DNA of 11,463 bases from assembly GCA_026397195.1 (NCBI GenBank), contig JAPLVI010000160.1, positions 1 through 11,463 on the forward strand, in the 5' to 3' direction. The first letter of the stretch is position 1, and every line of letters starts with the position of its first letter. The DNA comes from Candidatus Berkelbacteria bacterium. GTDB taxonomy: Bacteria > Patescibacteriota > UBA1384 > JAHJRZ01. The notes beneath the pieces were generated by a model. It saw only the letters and a program-made list of their open reading frames with translations. It was not told the origin of the DNA and made no database searches. A program made the position numbers and the translations under genes. Shown here one piece after another: positions 1-5,716 of this stretch.

Positions 1-1
1 C

Positions 2-100
2 AGGGATGAGGCTATCAAAGAAATCAAGGATAAAACTGAATCAAAAAAAGAGAAGACTGAAAAAAAAGATGACGCAAAAAAGCCAAAAGCTGGGAAATAA
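2..100 (+). CDS. C-terminal tail of a Lys/Glu-rich protein (5' truncated by window edge)
   Basis: An open frame enters from the left edge and stops at TAA 98-100. It gives 32 residues rich in Lys, Glu and Asp (it begins RDEAIKEIK and ends KKPKAGK). This is a charged, low-complexity tail of the kind found at the C-terminus of ribosomal and other nucleic-acid-binding proteins. The family cannot be identified from the tail. A ribosomal protein would fit a position before yraN, but I see no diagnostic motif. Its end overlaps the start of yraN by 32 bases, so the two genes are probably co-transcribed. The apparent N-terminal extension of the yraN frame (6-68) is this Lys-rich tail read in another frame. 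Confidence 0.5.
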   Translation, partial: RDEAIKEIKDKTESKKEKTEKKDDAKKPKAGK

Positions 101-428
101 AGGCGAAGAAATAGCCTGTGAATTTTTAAAGAGACAAGGACTAGAGATTATTGCCAGAAATTATCGAAATCAAATGGGGGAAATAGATATTATCGCTAAA
201 GACGGCGATATTCTGGTTTTTGTGGAGGTAAAAACAAAAAAGGGTAATGAATTAGGGTCTCCGGAAGAGATGGTTGGACTTAAAAAACAGAGGAAATTAA
301 AAAAAGTGTCGCAAATGTATTTTGTGGAAAATGATCTCGAACCAAATTATAGGATTGATGTAATCGCAGTCGATTTCTCTCTAATCCTGCCCAGAATTAA
401 TTGGCTGAAGAGTGCCGTTGAGGGCTAA
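69..428 (+). CDS. yraN: YraN/UPF0102 family endonuclease-like protein
   Basis: The protein has 119 residues from the ATG at 69, close to the usual size of the UPF0102 (YraN) family. The family has a PD-(D/E)xK endonuclease-like fold and no firmly known role, though links to DNA processing have been proposed. Visible family features are the N-terminal GNKGEEIACEFL helix, G37-E-I-D40, the VFVEVKTK strand with E53 and K55 as the ExK pair, and RIDVIA near 95-100. The frame stays open back to an ATG at 6, but those 21 residues are a Lys/Arg-rich shadow of the upstream gene, so the start at 69 is preferred. No clear Shine-Dalgarno site is seen. The stop lies 2 bases from the stop of the convergent gene at 431. 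Confidence 0.9.
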   Translation: MTQKSQKLGNKGEEIACEFLKRQGLEIIARNYRNQMGEIDIIAKDGDILVFVEVKTKKGNELGSPEEMVGLKKQRKLKKVSQMYFVENDLEPNYRIDVIAVDFSLILPRINWLKSAVEG

Positions 429-430
429 GA

Positions 431-1606
431 CTACTCAATATTTTTTTCGATTTCACTTTTAACCGAATATTTTCTGTTTTTATAAAGTGTAGTTATGGAA
501 AAGTTTAGCACCCAGGCCATAACAAGCAAGATAATGATATAAACAGCTCCCAATGAGGTTAGTTTTGGCCAAGTCTCCCTACCCATATTGGCAATAATAG
601 TCGCCATAACTCCAATCGCCATGATAAGTTGCAAAGAAGCGATGGTGTTCTGAGTTCTCTTCGTCTGCAATTCATTAAAGATTTCAATCGCTGAATTAAG
701 ATAATCAGTGGTCATTTTCCAGAGATTTTTGATGTAACTATGGGTGTCTAAAAGTATTTCAAATTTAAATTGAAAGAGAGGCTTAAGATAATGAGCTATT
801 TTTTCTGAATCGGTTATTTTTTGTCTGGTTTGGACATAGGCATCCATTTGGTCAATACGAGCATCAATCAAGGTGATTGTTTTCTGGTATTTTGATAATT
901 CTCCACGCAAATCATCTATTTCTGTGCCTTTAATTTTACCTCTTTCTTTGATTTTCTCTATTTTCTCCCAAATAATGCGATGAATCATCAGATAACGCTC
1001 GAGTTGAGATTTAAATTCTCTAAAAAATATCTGTGATTCAATGATTTCCTGCGCCAGTTTTTCATCCTCGATATTATTAATTAAAATAATCCCCATACTG
1101 CGATAGACCTGGACCTGTTCGTTTGAGGTTGAAACAATGGTCGATATTTTTTCTCCAAAGTCTTTAAAAATCTTCTCCATTTCCCCTTTGGCGGCACCGG
1201 TTATAGTGACAATGTATGGCAGAATGGTTTTAATATTGGCGAGCTCCTTAGGCACTGGCGCGCCTTTGCCAAAAATGAAAGATAAGCTTTTTGAAAGCCG
1301 ATTGTCATAGTAGGTCTTGATATCTTTAAAATCTTCTTTAAGAGAGACAAATTTCTTTTCCAAAATGATTAAACCATCTTCATAGATGCGATAATTAATT
1401 CCTTTTTTGGTTTTGACCTCGATGCAATCAAGGGAACCGCTTTTCCAATCCAAATCCTTGATTTTTAGAAGTTGACGGTATTTCTCTAGTTCTTCTTTAG
1501 GAAAATTGATCTCCGAAGTTCCGAATTTCATAAATTTCCAGATTTCAGTCAAATGAAGAATAGTTCGTTGAAACCAGCCACCAATATAAATGCGATGAAT
1601 TTTCAT
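431..1606 (-). CDS. Hypothetical membrane protein with CorA-like C-terminal two-TM topology
   Basis: This is a 391-residue protein of unknown function. Residues 1-310 are soluble, charged and mostly helical. They include a conspicuous N-terminus (IYIGGWFQRT, 7-16) and long probable coiled-coil stretches around 190-320. Two hydrophobic segments follow at about 322-341 and 353-374, joined by a short loop, with a Lys/Arg-rich C-terminal tail. A long helical cytoplasmic domain followed by two C-terminal TMs resembles CorA/MIT-type Mg2+ channels. However, the GMN signature expected at the end of TM1 is absent; the sequence there is IANMGRETW. The CorA relationship is inferred from topology only. 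The gene appears monocistronic, with an extended -10 promoter placing transcription almost at the ATG. No signal peptide is visible. Confidence 0.75.
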   Translation of the reverse strand: MKIHRIYIGGWFQRTILHLTEIWKFMKFGTSEINFPKEELEKYRQLLKIKDLDWKSGSLDCIEVKTKKGINYRIYEDGLIILEKKFVSLKEDFKDIKTYYDNRLSKSLSFIFGKGAPVPKELANIKTILPYIVTITGAAKGEMEKIFKDFGEKISTIVSTSNEQVQVYRSMGIILINNIEDEKLAQEIIESQIFFREFKSQLERYLMIHRIIWEKIEKIKERGKIKGTEIDDLRGELSKYQKTITLIDARIDQMDAYVQTRQKITDSEKIAHYLKPLFQFKFEILLDTHSYIKNLWKMTTDYLNSAIEIFNELQTKRTQNTIASLQLIMAIGVMATIIANMGRETWPKLTSLGAVYIIILLVMAWVLNFSITTLYKNRKYSVKSEIEKNIE

Positions 1607-1615
1607 ATCGACTAT

Positions 1616-1646
1616 ATTATACCAAAAAAGACCATCTAGGTCTTTT
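1616..1646 (-). promoter_or_regulatory. Extended -10 promoter with overlapping inverted repeat
   Basis: Reading the minus strand, TATAAT occupies 1621-1616 and is preceded by TGG, giving an extended -10 (TGnTATAAT). The -35 region is poor. The -10 ends only 9 bases before the ATG at 1606, so a start site 6-8 bases downstream would leave at most about 3 leader bases. The perfect inverted repeat AAAAGACC/GGTCTTTT (1626-1633 and 1639-1646, 5-base loop) covers the spacer and -35 region. With its T-run it could also terminate the upstream metalloprotease gene. Confidence 0.55.
1626..1646 (-). terminator. Candidate intrinsic terminator downstream of the HExxH gene
   Basis: An 8-bp perfect stem (AAAAGACC/GGTCTTTT) with a 5-base loop is followed on the minus strand by further T residues. 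This is the shape of a weak rho-independent terminator for the gene ending at 1721. The stem has only three G-C pairs, so it is weak. It also overlaps the promoter of the next gene, so it may instead, or also, be an operator. Confidence 0.4.
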
Positions 1647-1720
1647 AATCTTCTGGCTCTCTGGGACGATTTTCGAACTTTAACCTGTCATTTATTTTAA
1701 AAAGATAAATTTATTTTGTC

Positions 1721-2707
1721 TCATACCCCTCTTCTATCTTTGATTGTTACTTTCGGATTCCTTAGATCATCATCACTAAAACTGTCTTGGGTAAAGATAT
1801 CTCTGTAAAGTGTTATCGGTTCACCTTTAATAAATGCTTCCAAATCATATAAATTTTGATTAAGGCAAATAATTATATTGAGAGCATTTGGTCCAAATGA
1901 TTGTTCAAGAGAATGTTTCAGTTGTTCCAGTCCTTCTTGGCTGAATTGGGCTTGCACCCACTGTTTTCTTCCAATAACATCATCCATCATTCTAAAAAAT
2001 CGGCTTTTAGACCAATTTGATGGCAAATTATCTTTACGTTGTCCAGTTATTTCTTGAGCTAGATTTTCAGTGATAACTTCTCTCAAAATACCACTTTGTC
2101 CGATTGGCACAACTCCACTTCGTTCTAAGTCGTGTTGCTCCCCATAAAAATCAGAAAGCCGATGTAAGACCTCGTGCACAACATCTCCTCTGTTAACTTT
2201 GCCTTCGTCGCCGATAATAACATATACTTTTCCCCTTATAACATGCCCACGGGTTGAACTTGGAAAGCTCAATGCATCACCCAGAGGGAATCTATTGGCG
2301 ACTAGGATAGCTGCATAATGGAGCGGCGAAACTGCATTTATCCTTTCAAATGAGTCCTTGCATTCGCTTGGCGATATATCAATTTCATACCCATGTAGAA
2401 CATCAATTGTTTTAGCTTGATCTTCTTCTGCCTGTCCACTTTCCCAATATTGAGTAACCGCATCTTTCGCTCTTCTATCGTCTTCAAATAAACTTGCAAG
2501 ATGCTCTTCGGCACTTTTAACCATTGATAAAAGTTCTTCTTGTTTCGCCGCATCCTCAGACTCACCACTAGATAATTGTTGCGACTTTGCATCAGCGAAT
2601 GCTTTCTGGAGTATGTCAAATGCCTCCTGATCGGTTAATTGTTCGATCCCGAATTCAGTAGACAAATTGCTGGACTCACCTTCAGGGATTTCTGGATTAT
2701 CTGACAT
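1721..2707 (-). CDS. Putative HExxH zinc metalloprotease (gluzincin-like), unknown family
   Basis: This is a 328-residue protein that I do not recognise as a named family. The first ~110 residues are very acidic and Gln/Ser-rich, probably helical and partly disordered. The middle part contains a metalloprotease signature, DVVHEVLHRLSDF, with HExxH at 178-182. About 31 residues later comes LREVITENLAQEI, in which E214 or E219 could be the third zinc ligand, as in gluzincins. No signal peptide or TM segment is visible, so it is predicted to be cytoplasmic. The gene starts 31 bases after tRNA-Gln. By eye its base composition is somewhat less AT-rich than its neighbours, so it may be an acquired accessory gene next to a tRNA. 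Function is inferred from the motif only. Confidence 0.7.
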   Translation of the reverse strand: MSDNPEIPEGESSNLSTEFGIEQLTDQEAFDILQKAFADAKSQQLSSGESEDAAKQEELLSMVKSAEEHLASLFEDDRRAKDAVTQYWESGQAEEDQAKTIDVLHGYEIDISPSECKDSFERINAVSPLHYAAILVANRFPLGDALSFPSSTRGHVIRGKVYVIIGDEGKVNRGDVVHEVLHRLSDFYGEQHDLERSGVVPIGQSGILREVITENLAQEITGQRKDNLPSNWSKSRFFRMMDDVIGRKQWVQAQFSQEGLEQLKHSLEQSFGPNALNIIICLNQNLYDLEAFIKGEPITLYRDIFTQDSFSDDDLRNPKVTIKDRRGV

Positions 2708-2738
2708 AGAAATATTTATAATTCTTAAAAAATTTCAA

Positions 2739-2809
2739 CTGGGAGGGAAGGATTCGAACCTTCATTAACAGGACCAGAACCTGTCGTCTTACCATTGGAC
2801 TACCTCCCA
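2739..2809 (-). tRNA. tRNA-Gln (anticodon CUG)
   Basis: The minus strand folds as a full cloverleaf. The acceptor TGGGAGG pairs with CCTCCCA, the anticodon stem is ACAGG/CCTGT with loop TTCTGGT (anticodon CTG), and the T-arm is GAAGG-TTCGAAT-CCTTC. The discriminator base is G73, as expected for tRNA-Gln. CCA is not encoded, so a CCA-adding enzyme is required. The gene lies 12 bases after tRNA-Leu. Confidence 0.95.
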
Positions 2810-2821
2810 ATATTTATTAAA

Positions 2822-2905
2822 TGCCGGAGGAGAGAGTTGAACTCTCAAGGACTTGCGTCCACACGGCCCTGAACCGTGCGCGTCTGCCAATTCCGCCACT
2901 CCGGC
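2822..2905 (-). tRNA. tRNA-Leu (anticodon CAG)
   Basis: This is a class II tRNA. The acceptor GCCGGAG pairs with CTCCGGC, the anticodon stem is CACGG/CCGTG with loop TTCAGGG (anticodon CAG), and the long variable arm GGAC-GCAA-GTCC is characteristic of Leu. The T-arm is GAGAG-TTCAACT-CTCTC, the discriminator is A73 and CCA is not encoded. The 5' end is only 8 bases downstream of the gltX stop, so it is probably made at least partly from the gltX transcript. Confidence 0.95.
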
Positions 2906-2913
2906 TCAAAAAA

Positions 2914-4368
2914 TTATTTATTTATTAATTCTAATGCCCCTGAAAGCCTTTTTAAGCTCTCATTTTTTCCCAAAGCCCAAAGTAGCTCCACGGGACTTGG
3001 GGAGGCTTCACGGCCCGAGAGTGCCGCTCTAACGGGCCAAAACACATCTCCATTATTTAATTTTTCTTTTTTGACCACTTCTTCAAGCGCTTTTTGAATC
3101 ACTTCGTGCCTCTGCCAATCTTTTTTATCTATTTCTTTAAGCTTTAAGATTGCCGCTGACAGCCCCTTTTGGCTAAGCGACTTATCGCTTTTTTTAAAAA
3201 TCAGGATTTCTTGGTCATATACTGGTTTTTCGAAAAAATAATCTGCCAGTTCGCTGAAATCAGAAAGCTTCTTCATGCGGTCCTTAACCAAAATAATTGC
3301 TTTTTCAATAATTTTGTCTTTATCTTGCCAACCTTCTGCCAAATGTTCGGGATAGATTAGACTTTTAAGCTCGTCGTCAGATAATTTTCTTAAATAGTAG
3401 CCGTTAATGTAATCGAGTTTTTGTTTATCAAAAATTGCCGGGGATTTGCCTACTTCTTCAATATCAAAGAGGGAAATAAGCTCTTCTGATCTATATAGTT
3501 CTTTTCCTTCCTTACCCTCTTTTCGAGGGTGCCAACCCAAAAGAGCAATAAAATTAACAAGTGCCTTCGGTAGATAGCCTTCTTTTTTGAATTCTGAGAC
3601 AGAAACAAAATCTCCTTTGCGTTTGCTCATCTTAGAACGATCGGCATTAAGAATCATCGGCAAATGAGCGAACTCTGGCATCTTTTTACCCCATTTCAGC
3701 GCTTCATAAATCAAAATTTGGCTGAAGGTATTAGAAATATGATCTTCGCCTCTTATCACATGGGAAATTTTTTGCAGATGGTCGTCGATAACACCAGCGA
3801 AAAAGAAAATCGGCACACCGTCTGATTTTATTATCACAAAATCACCAATTAAGGATGCCCTTTCTTTGATTTCACCACGGATCAAATCATTGAAAGCAAT
3901 AGTTCCCCGATCTTCGGGAATTTTGAGTCTGATTGTTGGTTCTCTGTCTTCTTTTTGATATGTCTCAATTTCTTTTTCGGATAAATTACGACATTTTCCG
4001 GAATAACGAGGAGGTTGTTTTTTTGATATTTGTTTTCGTCTTTCCTCCTCAAGCTTTTCGATAGAGCAGAAGCAATAATAGGCCTTTTTCTCTTTGAGTA
4101 GATTTTCGGCATATTTTTTGTATATTTCTATTCTCTCCATCTGTCTTGTAGGTTCATCATCTCCTTCGAGCCCTAGCCATTTTAAACTATTGAGAATATC
4201 TTTCTCATAATTTTTAGTAGAACGTTTGGCATCGGTATCTTCAATTCTAATAAGATATTTTCCTTTGTTTTTTCTGGCAAAAAGATAATTAAAAAGAGCG
4301 GTTCTGGCGGTGCCGATATGTAGTTTGCCGGTTGGACTGGGTGCGATTCTGACAATTGGTTTAATCAT
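2914..4368 (-). CDS. gltX: Glutamyl-tRNA synthetase (probably non-discriminating)
   Basis: The product is a class I aminoacyl-tRNA synthetase of 484 residues, normal for bacterial GluRS, which attaches glutamate to tRNA-Glu. The Rossmann fold carries the HIGH-type motif HIGT at 17-20 within APSPTGKLHIGTARTAL, and KMSKR lies at 246-250. C99-x-C101 with Y122 and C126 match the zinc-binding positions of the E. coli enzyme. The VIRGEDHISNT segment (204-214) is the conserved amino-acid-site region. The C-terminal helical anticodon-binding part is complete. No glutaminyl-tRNA synthetase is visible here. In most bacteria of this type GluRS also mischarges tRNA-Gln, which GatCAB then amidates, and the tRNA-Gln downstream fits that inference. 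The gene has its own promoter at 4388-4416. There is no Shine-Dalgarno site before the ATG. Confidence 0.97.
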   Translation of the reverse strand: MIKPIVRIAPSPTGKLHIGTARTALFNYLFARKNKGKYLIRIEDTDAKRSTKNYEKDILNSLKWLGLEGDDEPTRQMERIEIYKKYAENLLKEKKAYYCFCSIEKLEEERRKQISKKQPPRYSGKCRNLSEKEIETYQKEDREPTIRLKIPEDRGTIAFNDLIRGEIKERASLIGDFVIIKSDGVPIFFFAGVIDDHLQKISHVIRGEDHISNTFSQILIYEALKWGKKMPEFAHLPMILNADRSKMSKRKGDFVSVSEFKKEGYLPKALVNFIALLGWHPRKEGKEGKELYRSEELISLFDIEEVGKSPAIFDKQKLDYINGYYLRKLSDDELKSLIYPEHLAEGWQDKDKIIEKAIILVKDRMKKLSDFSELADYFFEKPVYDQEILIFKKSDKSLSQKGLSAAILKLKEIDKKDWQRHEVIQKALEEVVKKEKLNNGDVFWPVRAALSGREASPSPVELLWALGKNESLKRLSGALELINK

Positions 4369-4387
4369 ATTATTTATTTGCTTTTCG

Positions 4388-4416
4388 ATTTTAGGTTAAA
4401 AATATTTAATCGTCAA
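4388..4416 (-). promoter_or_regulatory. Sigma-70-type promoter for gltX
   Basis: Minus strand: -35 TTGACG (4416-4411), a 17-base spacer and -10 TAAAAT (4393-4388). Each hexamer has one mismatch to consensus. The predicted start site near 4381 leaves a leader of about 13 bases before the gltX ATG. This makes gltX independent of the upstream CsoR-like gene, although read-through is possible. Confidence 0.65.
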
Positions 4417-4422
4417 CTTTAT

Positions 4423-4728
4423 TTAATATCTTGATAATTCATTGATTAAATCTTTAATTAATTTTTTCTGTATTTTTTTGGGTCTTTTTTCTTCTTTGAC
4501 TTTCATAACTAAAGCAAGATGTTCAGAGATATACATCGTTCCGGCTTTAGTAAAAGCGCCTTTAAGGGCCTTAAGTTGAACTATAATATCAATCAAATCT
4601 CGTTTGTCGCCTATCATCTTGATGACACCATCGAGCTGACCTTTTAGATTAATGAGTCTTTTGACTATCCTATAATCTTCATCAGAAAGACCCTTGAGCT
4701 TTAATTCTCGTTTAAGATGTTTAACCAT
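4423..4728 (-). CDS. CsoR/FrmR-family (DUF156) transcriptional repressor lacking metal-site cysteines
   Basis: This is a 101-residue all-helical protein, the usual length for the CsoR/RcnR/FrmR family of homotetrameric DNA-binding repressors. The family core is recognisable: IVKRLINLKGQLDGVIKMI (21-39), then DLIDIIVQLKALKGAF and SEHLALVMK. In copper-sensing CsoR the ligands are Cys, His and Cys. By alignment the first Cys is L45, the His is kept as H70, and the second Cys is V74. The protein has no cysteine at all, so Cu(I) or aldehyde sensing by the known chemistry is unlikely. Its promoter contains a GC-tract palindrome of the type this family binds, which suggests autoregulation. No transporter or chaperone gene follows; the next gene is gltX, 54 bases away with its own promoter. 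The family call is firm; the ligand is unknown. Confidence 0.8.
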   Translation of the reverse strand: MVKHLKRELKLKGLSDEDYRIVKRLINLKGQLDGVIKMIGDKRDLIDIIVQLKALKGAFTKAGTMYISEHLALVMKVKEEKRPKKIQKKLIKDLINELSRY

Positions 4729-4750
4729 TGGGGGATTGAATTTTTCTTCT

Positions 4751-4778
4751 ATTATACACCCCTGGGGGGTGGGGTCAA
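4751..4778 (-). promoter_or_regulatory. Promoter with GC-tract palindromic operator for the CsoR-like gene
   Basis: Minus strand: -35 TTGACC (4778-4773), a 16-base spacer and a perfect -10 TATAAT (4756-4751). The spacer is almost pure G/C and contains CACCCC-TGG-GGGGTG (4757-4771), an inverted repeat of 6-bp arms. CsoR-family operators are known to be GC-tract pseudo-palindromes flanked by A/T, and a site between -35 and -10 would block polymerase. The promoter predicts a leader of about 15 bases with no Shine-Dalgarno sequence. Confidence 0.65.
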
Positions 4779-4781
4779 ATC

Positions 4782-4810
4782 TGTGGAAAACAGCGCAGAA
4801 AAGTGGATAA
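4782..4810. promoter_or_regulatory. Two DnaA-box-like 9-mers
   Basis: TGTGGAAAA (4782-4790) and AGTGGATAA (4802-4810) lie in the same orientation 20 bases apart, and each is one mismatch from the DnaA box TTATCCACA on the minus strand. They sit just upstream of the CsoR-gene promoter. There is no dnaA or dnaN gene and no cluster of further boxes, so this is a weak call. Confidence 0.25.
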
Positions 4811-4833
4811 AATCAAAGAAGACTCAACATTAA

Positions 4834-4966
4834 TGAACTACCACCGGCTAAAGCCGGTGGTATCCTCGGCCTGACGCCTCGGCGAGTTCGTTACTCCTCC
4901 GCTCACTTCGTTCGCTACGGGGTGGCTTATATCTTCCAGCCCAAAGCTGGGGTTTTACGCCAGTAG
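4834..4966 (-). mobile_element. Transposase-less IS200/IS605-like element (solo ends)
   Basis: This is a non-coding, GC-rich island in AT-rich surroundings, bounded by two hairpins. At the low-coordinate end, ACCACCGGC-TAAA-GCCGGTGGT (4840-4861) has a 9-10 bp perfect stem. On the minus strand this hairpin is followed by AGTTCATT, like the right end of IS200/IS605 elements. At the other end, CCAGC-CCAAA-GCTGG (4936-4950) could be the left-end hairpin. Between them lies G/C-rich sequence with small potential stems. No tnpA or tnpB frame is present. It is best explained as a non-autonomous derivative or remnant. The family assignment rests on end structure only, and the exact borders are uncertain. 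Confidence 0.5.
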
Positions 4967-5026
4967 TAATAAGAGAAAAAAAAATTTACAAAATATTTCA
5001 GACTAAAGCGGTTTTTAAACAAAAAA

Positions 5027-5099
5027 TAGCCCCAAGGGGACTCGAACCCCTGTTTCCAGCTTGAGAAGCTGACGTCCTAGACCGCTAGACGATAGGGCC
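5027..5099 (-). tRNA. tRNA-Glu (anticodon CUC)
   Basis: The minus strand folds as a cloverleaf. The acceptor GGCCCTA pairs with TGGGGCT with two G-T wobbles, the anticodon stem is TCAGC/GCTGG with loop TTCTCAA (anticodon CTC), and the T-arm is AGGGG-TTCGAGT-CCCCT. The discriminator is A73. CCA is not encoded; a T6 run follows at once and may help termination. It lies downstream of comEA but has its own promoter. Confidence 0.95.
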
Positions 5100-5108
5100 A
5101 CTTTTAAA

Positions 5109-5137
5109 AATATATCTTATTTTAGAGTTTTTTTCAA
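5109..5137 (-). promoter_or_regulatory. Promoter for tRNA-Glu
   Basis: Minus strand: -35 TTGAAA (5137-5132), a 17-base spacer and -10 TATATT (5114-5109). The -10 ends 9 bases before the tRNA 5' end at 5099, predicting a 5' leader of only a few bases, so little or no RNase P substrate. The -35 lies just after the comEA stop codon. Confidence 0.6.
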
Positions 5138-5139
5138 TC

Positions 5140-5703
5140 TTAGATTGTAATTTGATCTTTCATTTTTTCGAAAGTTTTTTCACCAATACCCTGGATTTCC
5201 ATAATTTCTTCAATTGAACTAAAGGGCTTTTTCTTGCGATAATCAAATATTCTTTGGGCATAGACTGGTCCAATTCCAGGCAGAGAATCTAACTGTTCAA
5301 GCGAGGCAGTATTTATGTTTATCTTGATTGAAGTTGTCTCTCCGGCAGTTTGTGGGGTTGCTTGTATCTGGGTTTTAAAAGGGATTAATATTTTTTGATT
5401 ATTTTTTAATATTTCAGCTCGATTTATATCCTTAGATGCCAATTCATTATCAGCAGTTTCATTAAATCCACCTGCAACATTAATCGCATCTTGAATGATA
5501 CTCCCATTTTTTAATTTATAGACGCCCGGATTTTTTACTGCACCTTCAATATCAATCGTAATTTCTGTTTCATTACTTGTAGTTTTTATTCCTTCCTTAT
5601 TCTTATTAACAGAATAGAGAATTATGCCAACTCCGATGAGAATAATTAAAATTAATAACCCCCCAATGAGCGTTCGTTTTTTGTAGATGAAATCAAGAAT
5701 CAT
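5140..5703 (-). CDS. comEA: ComEA-type competence protein (TM + SLBB + helix-hairpin-helix)
   Basis: This is a 187-residue membrane-anchored DNA-binding protein, normally the receptor that captures incoming double-stranded DNA at the cell surface and passes it to the ComEC channel. A single N-terminal TM segment (about 12-31) follows a short basic cytoplasmic stretch. An SLBB domain spans roughly 48-108 (ITIDIEGAVKNPGVYKL and INVAGGF are typical). A linker then leads to a C-terminal tandem helix-hairpin-helix domain (129-187) with NINTASLEQLDSLPGIGP and IQGIGEKTFEKM. This is the standard ComEA architecture and length. It begins 13 bases after the recG stop, and ComEC is not in the window. Pairing with recG puts DNA uptake and recombination together. 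No strong ribosome-binding site is visible. Confidence 0.92.
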   Translation of the reverse strand: MILDFIYKKRTLIGGLLILIILIGVGIILYSVNKNKEGIKTTSNETEITIDIEGAVKNPGVYKLKNGSIIQDAINVAGGFNETADNELASKDINRAEILKNNQKILIPFKTQIQATPQTAGETTSIKININTASLEQLDSLPGIGPVYAQRIFDYRKKKPFSSIEEIMEIQGIGEKTFEKMKDQITI

Positions 5704-5716
5704 TATTTTTTAAATC

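Noticed and set aside
6..68. Upstream ATG for yraN at 6
   Set aside because: The extra 21 residues are a Lys/Arg-rich reading of the preceding gene's tail. Family length and the start of conservation favour 69.
1656..1692. Minus-strand stretch with GTTCGAAA and a GCCA end, resembling the T-arm and acceptor of a tRNA
   Set aside because: The flanking bases do not form a T-stem, no acceptor partner or anticodon arm is found nearby, and the match is limited to a few bases. Chance is more likely than a tRNA remnant or attachment site.
2338..2619. Minus-strand 93-codon frame inside the HExxH gene
   Set aside because: It is an alternative frame of the acidic N-terminal region, giving a Lys/Arg-rich product with no recognisable family and no ribosome-binding site. 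The HExxH frame has the coherent motifs.
2876..3097. Plus-strand 73-codon open frame
   Set aside because: It overlaps tRNA-Leu and the antisense of the gltX 3' end and shows no domain; it is a shadow frame. The same holds for the plus-strand frames at 3169-3360 and those antisense to recG (6423-7772).
3882..4112. Minus-strand 76-codon frame inside gltX
   Set aside because: It is wholly contained in the gltX coding region, whose frame is unmistakable. The Lys-rich product is a frame-shift shadow.
5128..5150. Dyad CAATCT/AGATTG at the comEA end as a terminator
   Set aside because: On the minus strand it is followed by A residues, not a T-run, and the same bases hold the -35 of the tRNA-Glu promoter.
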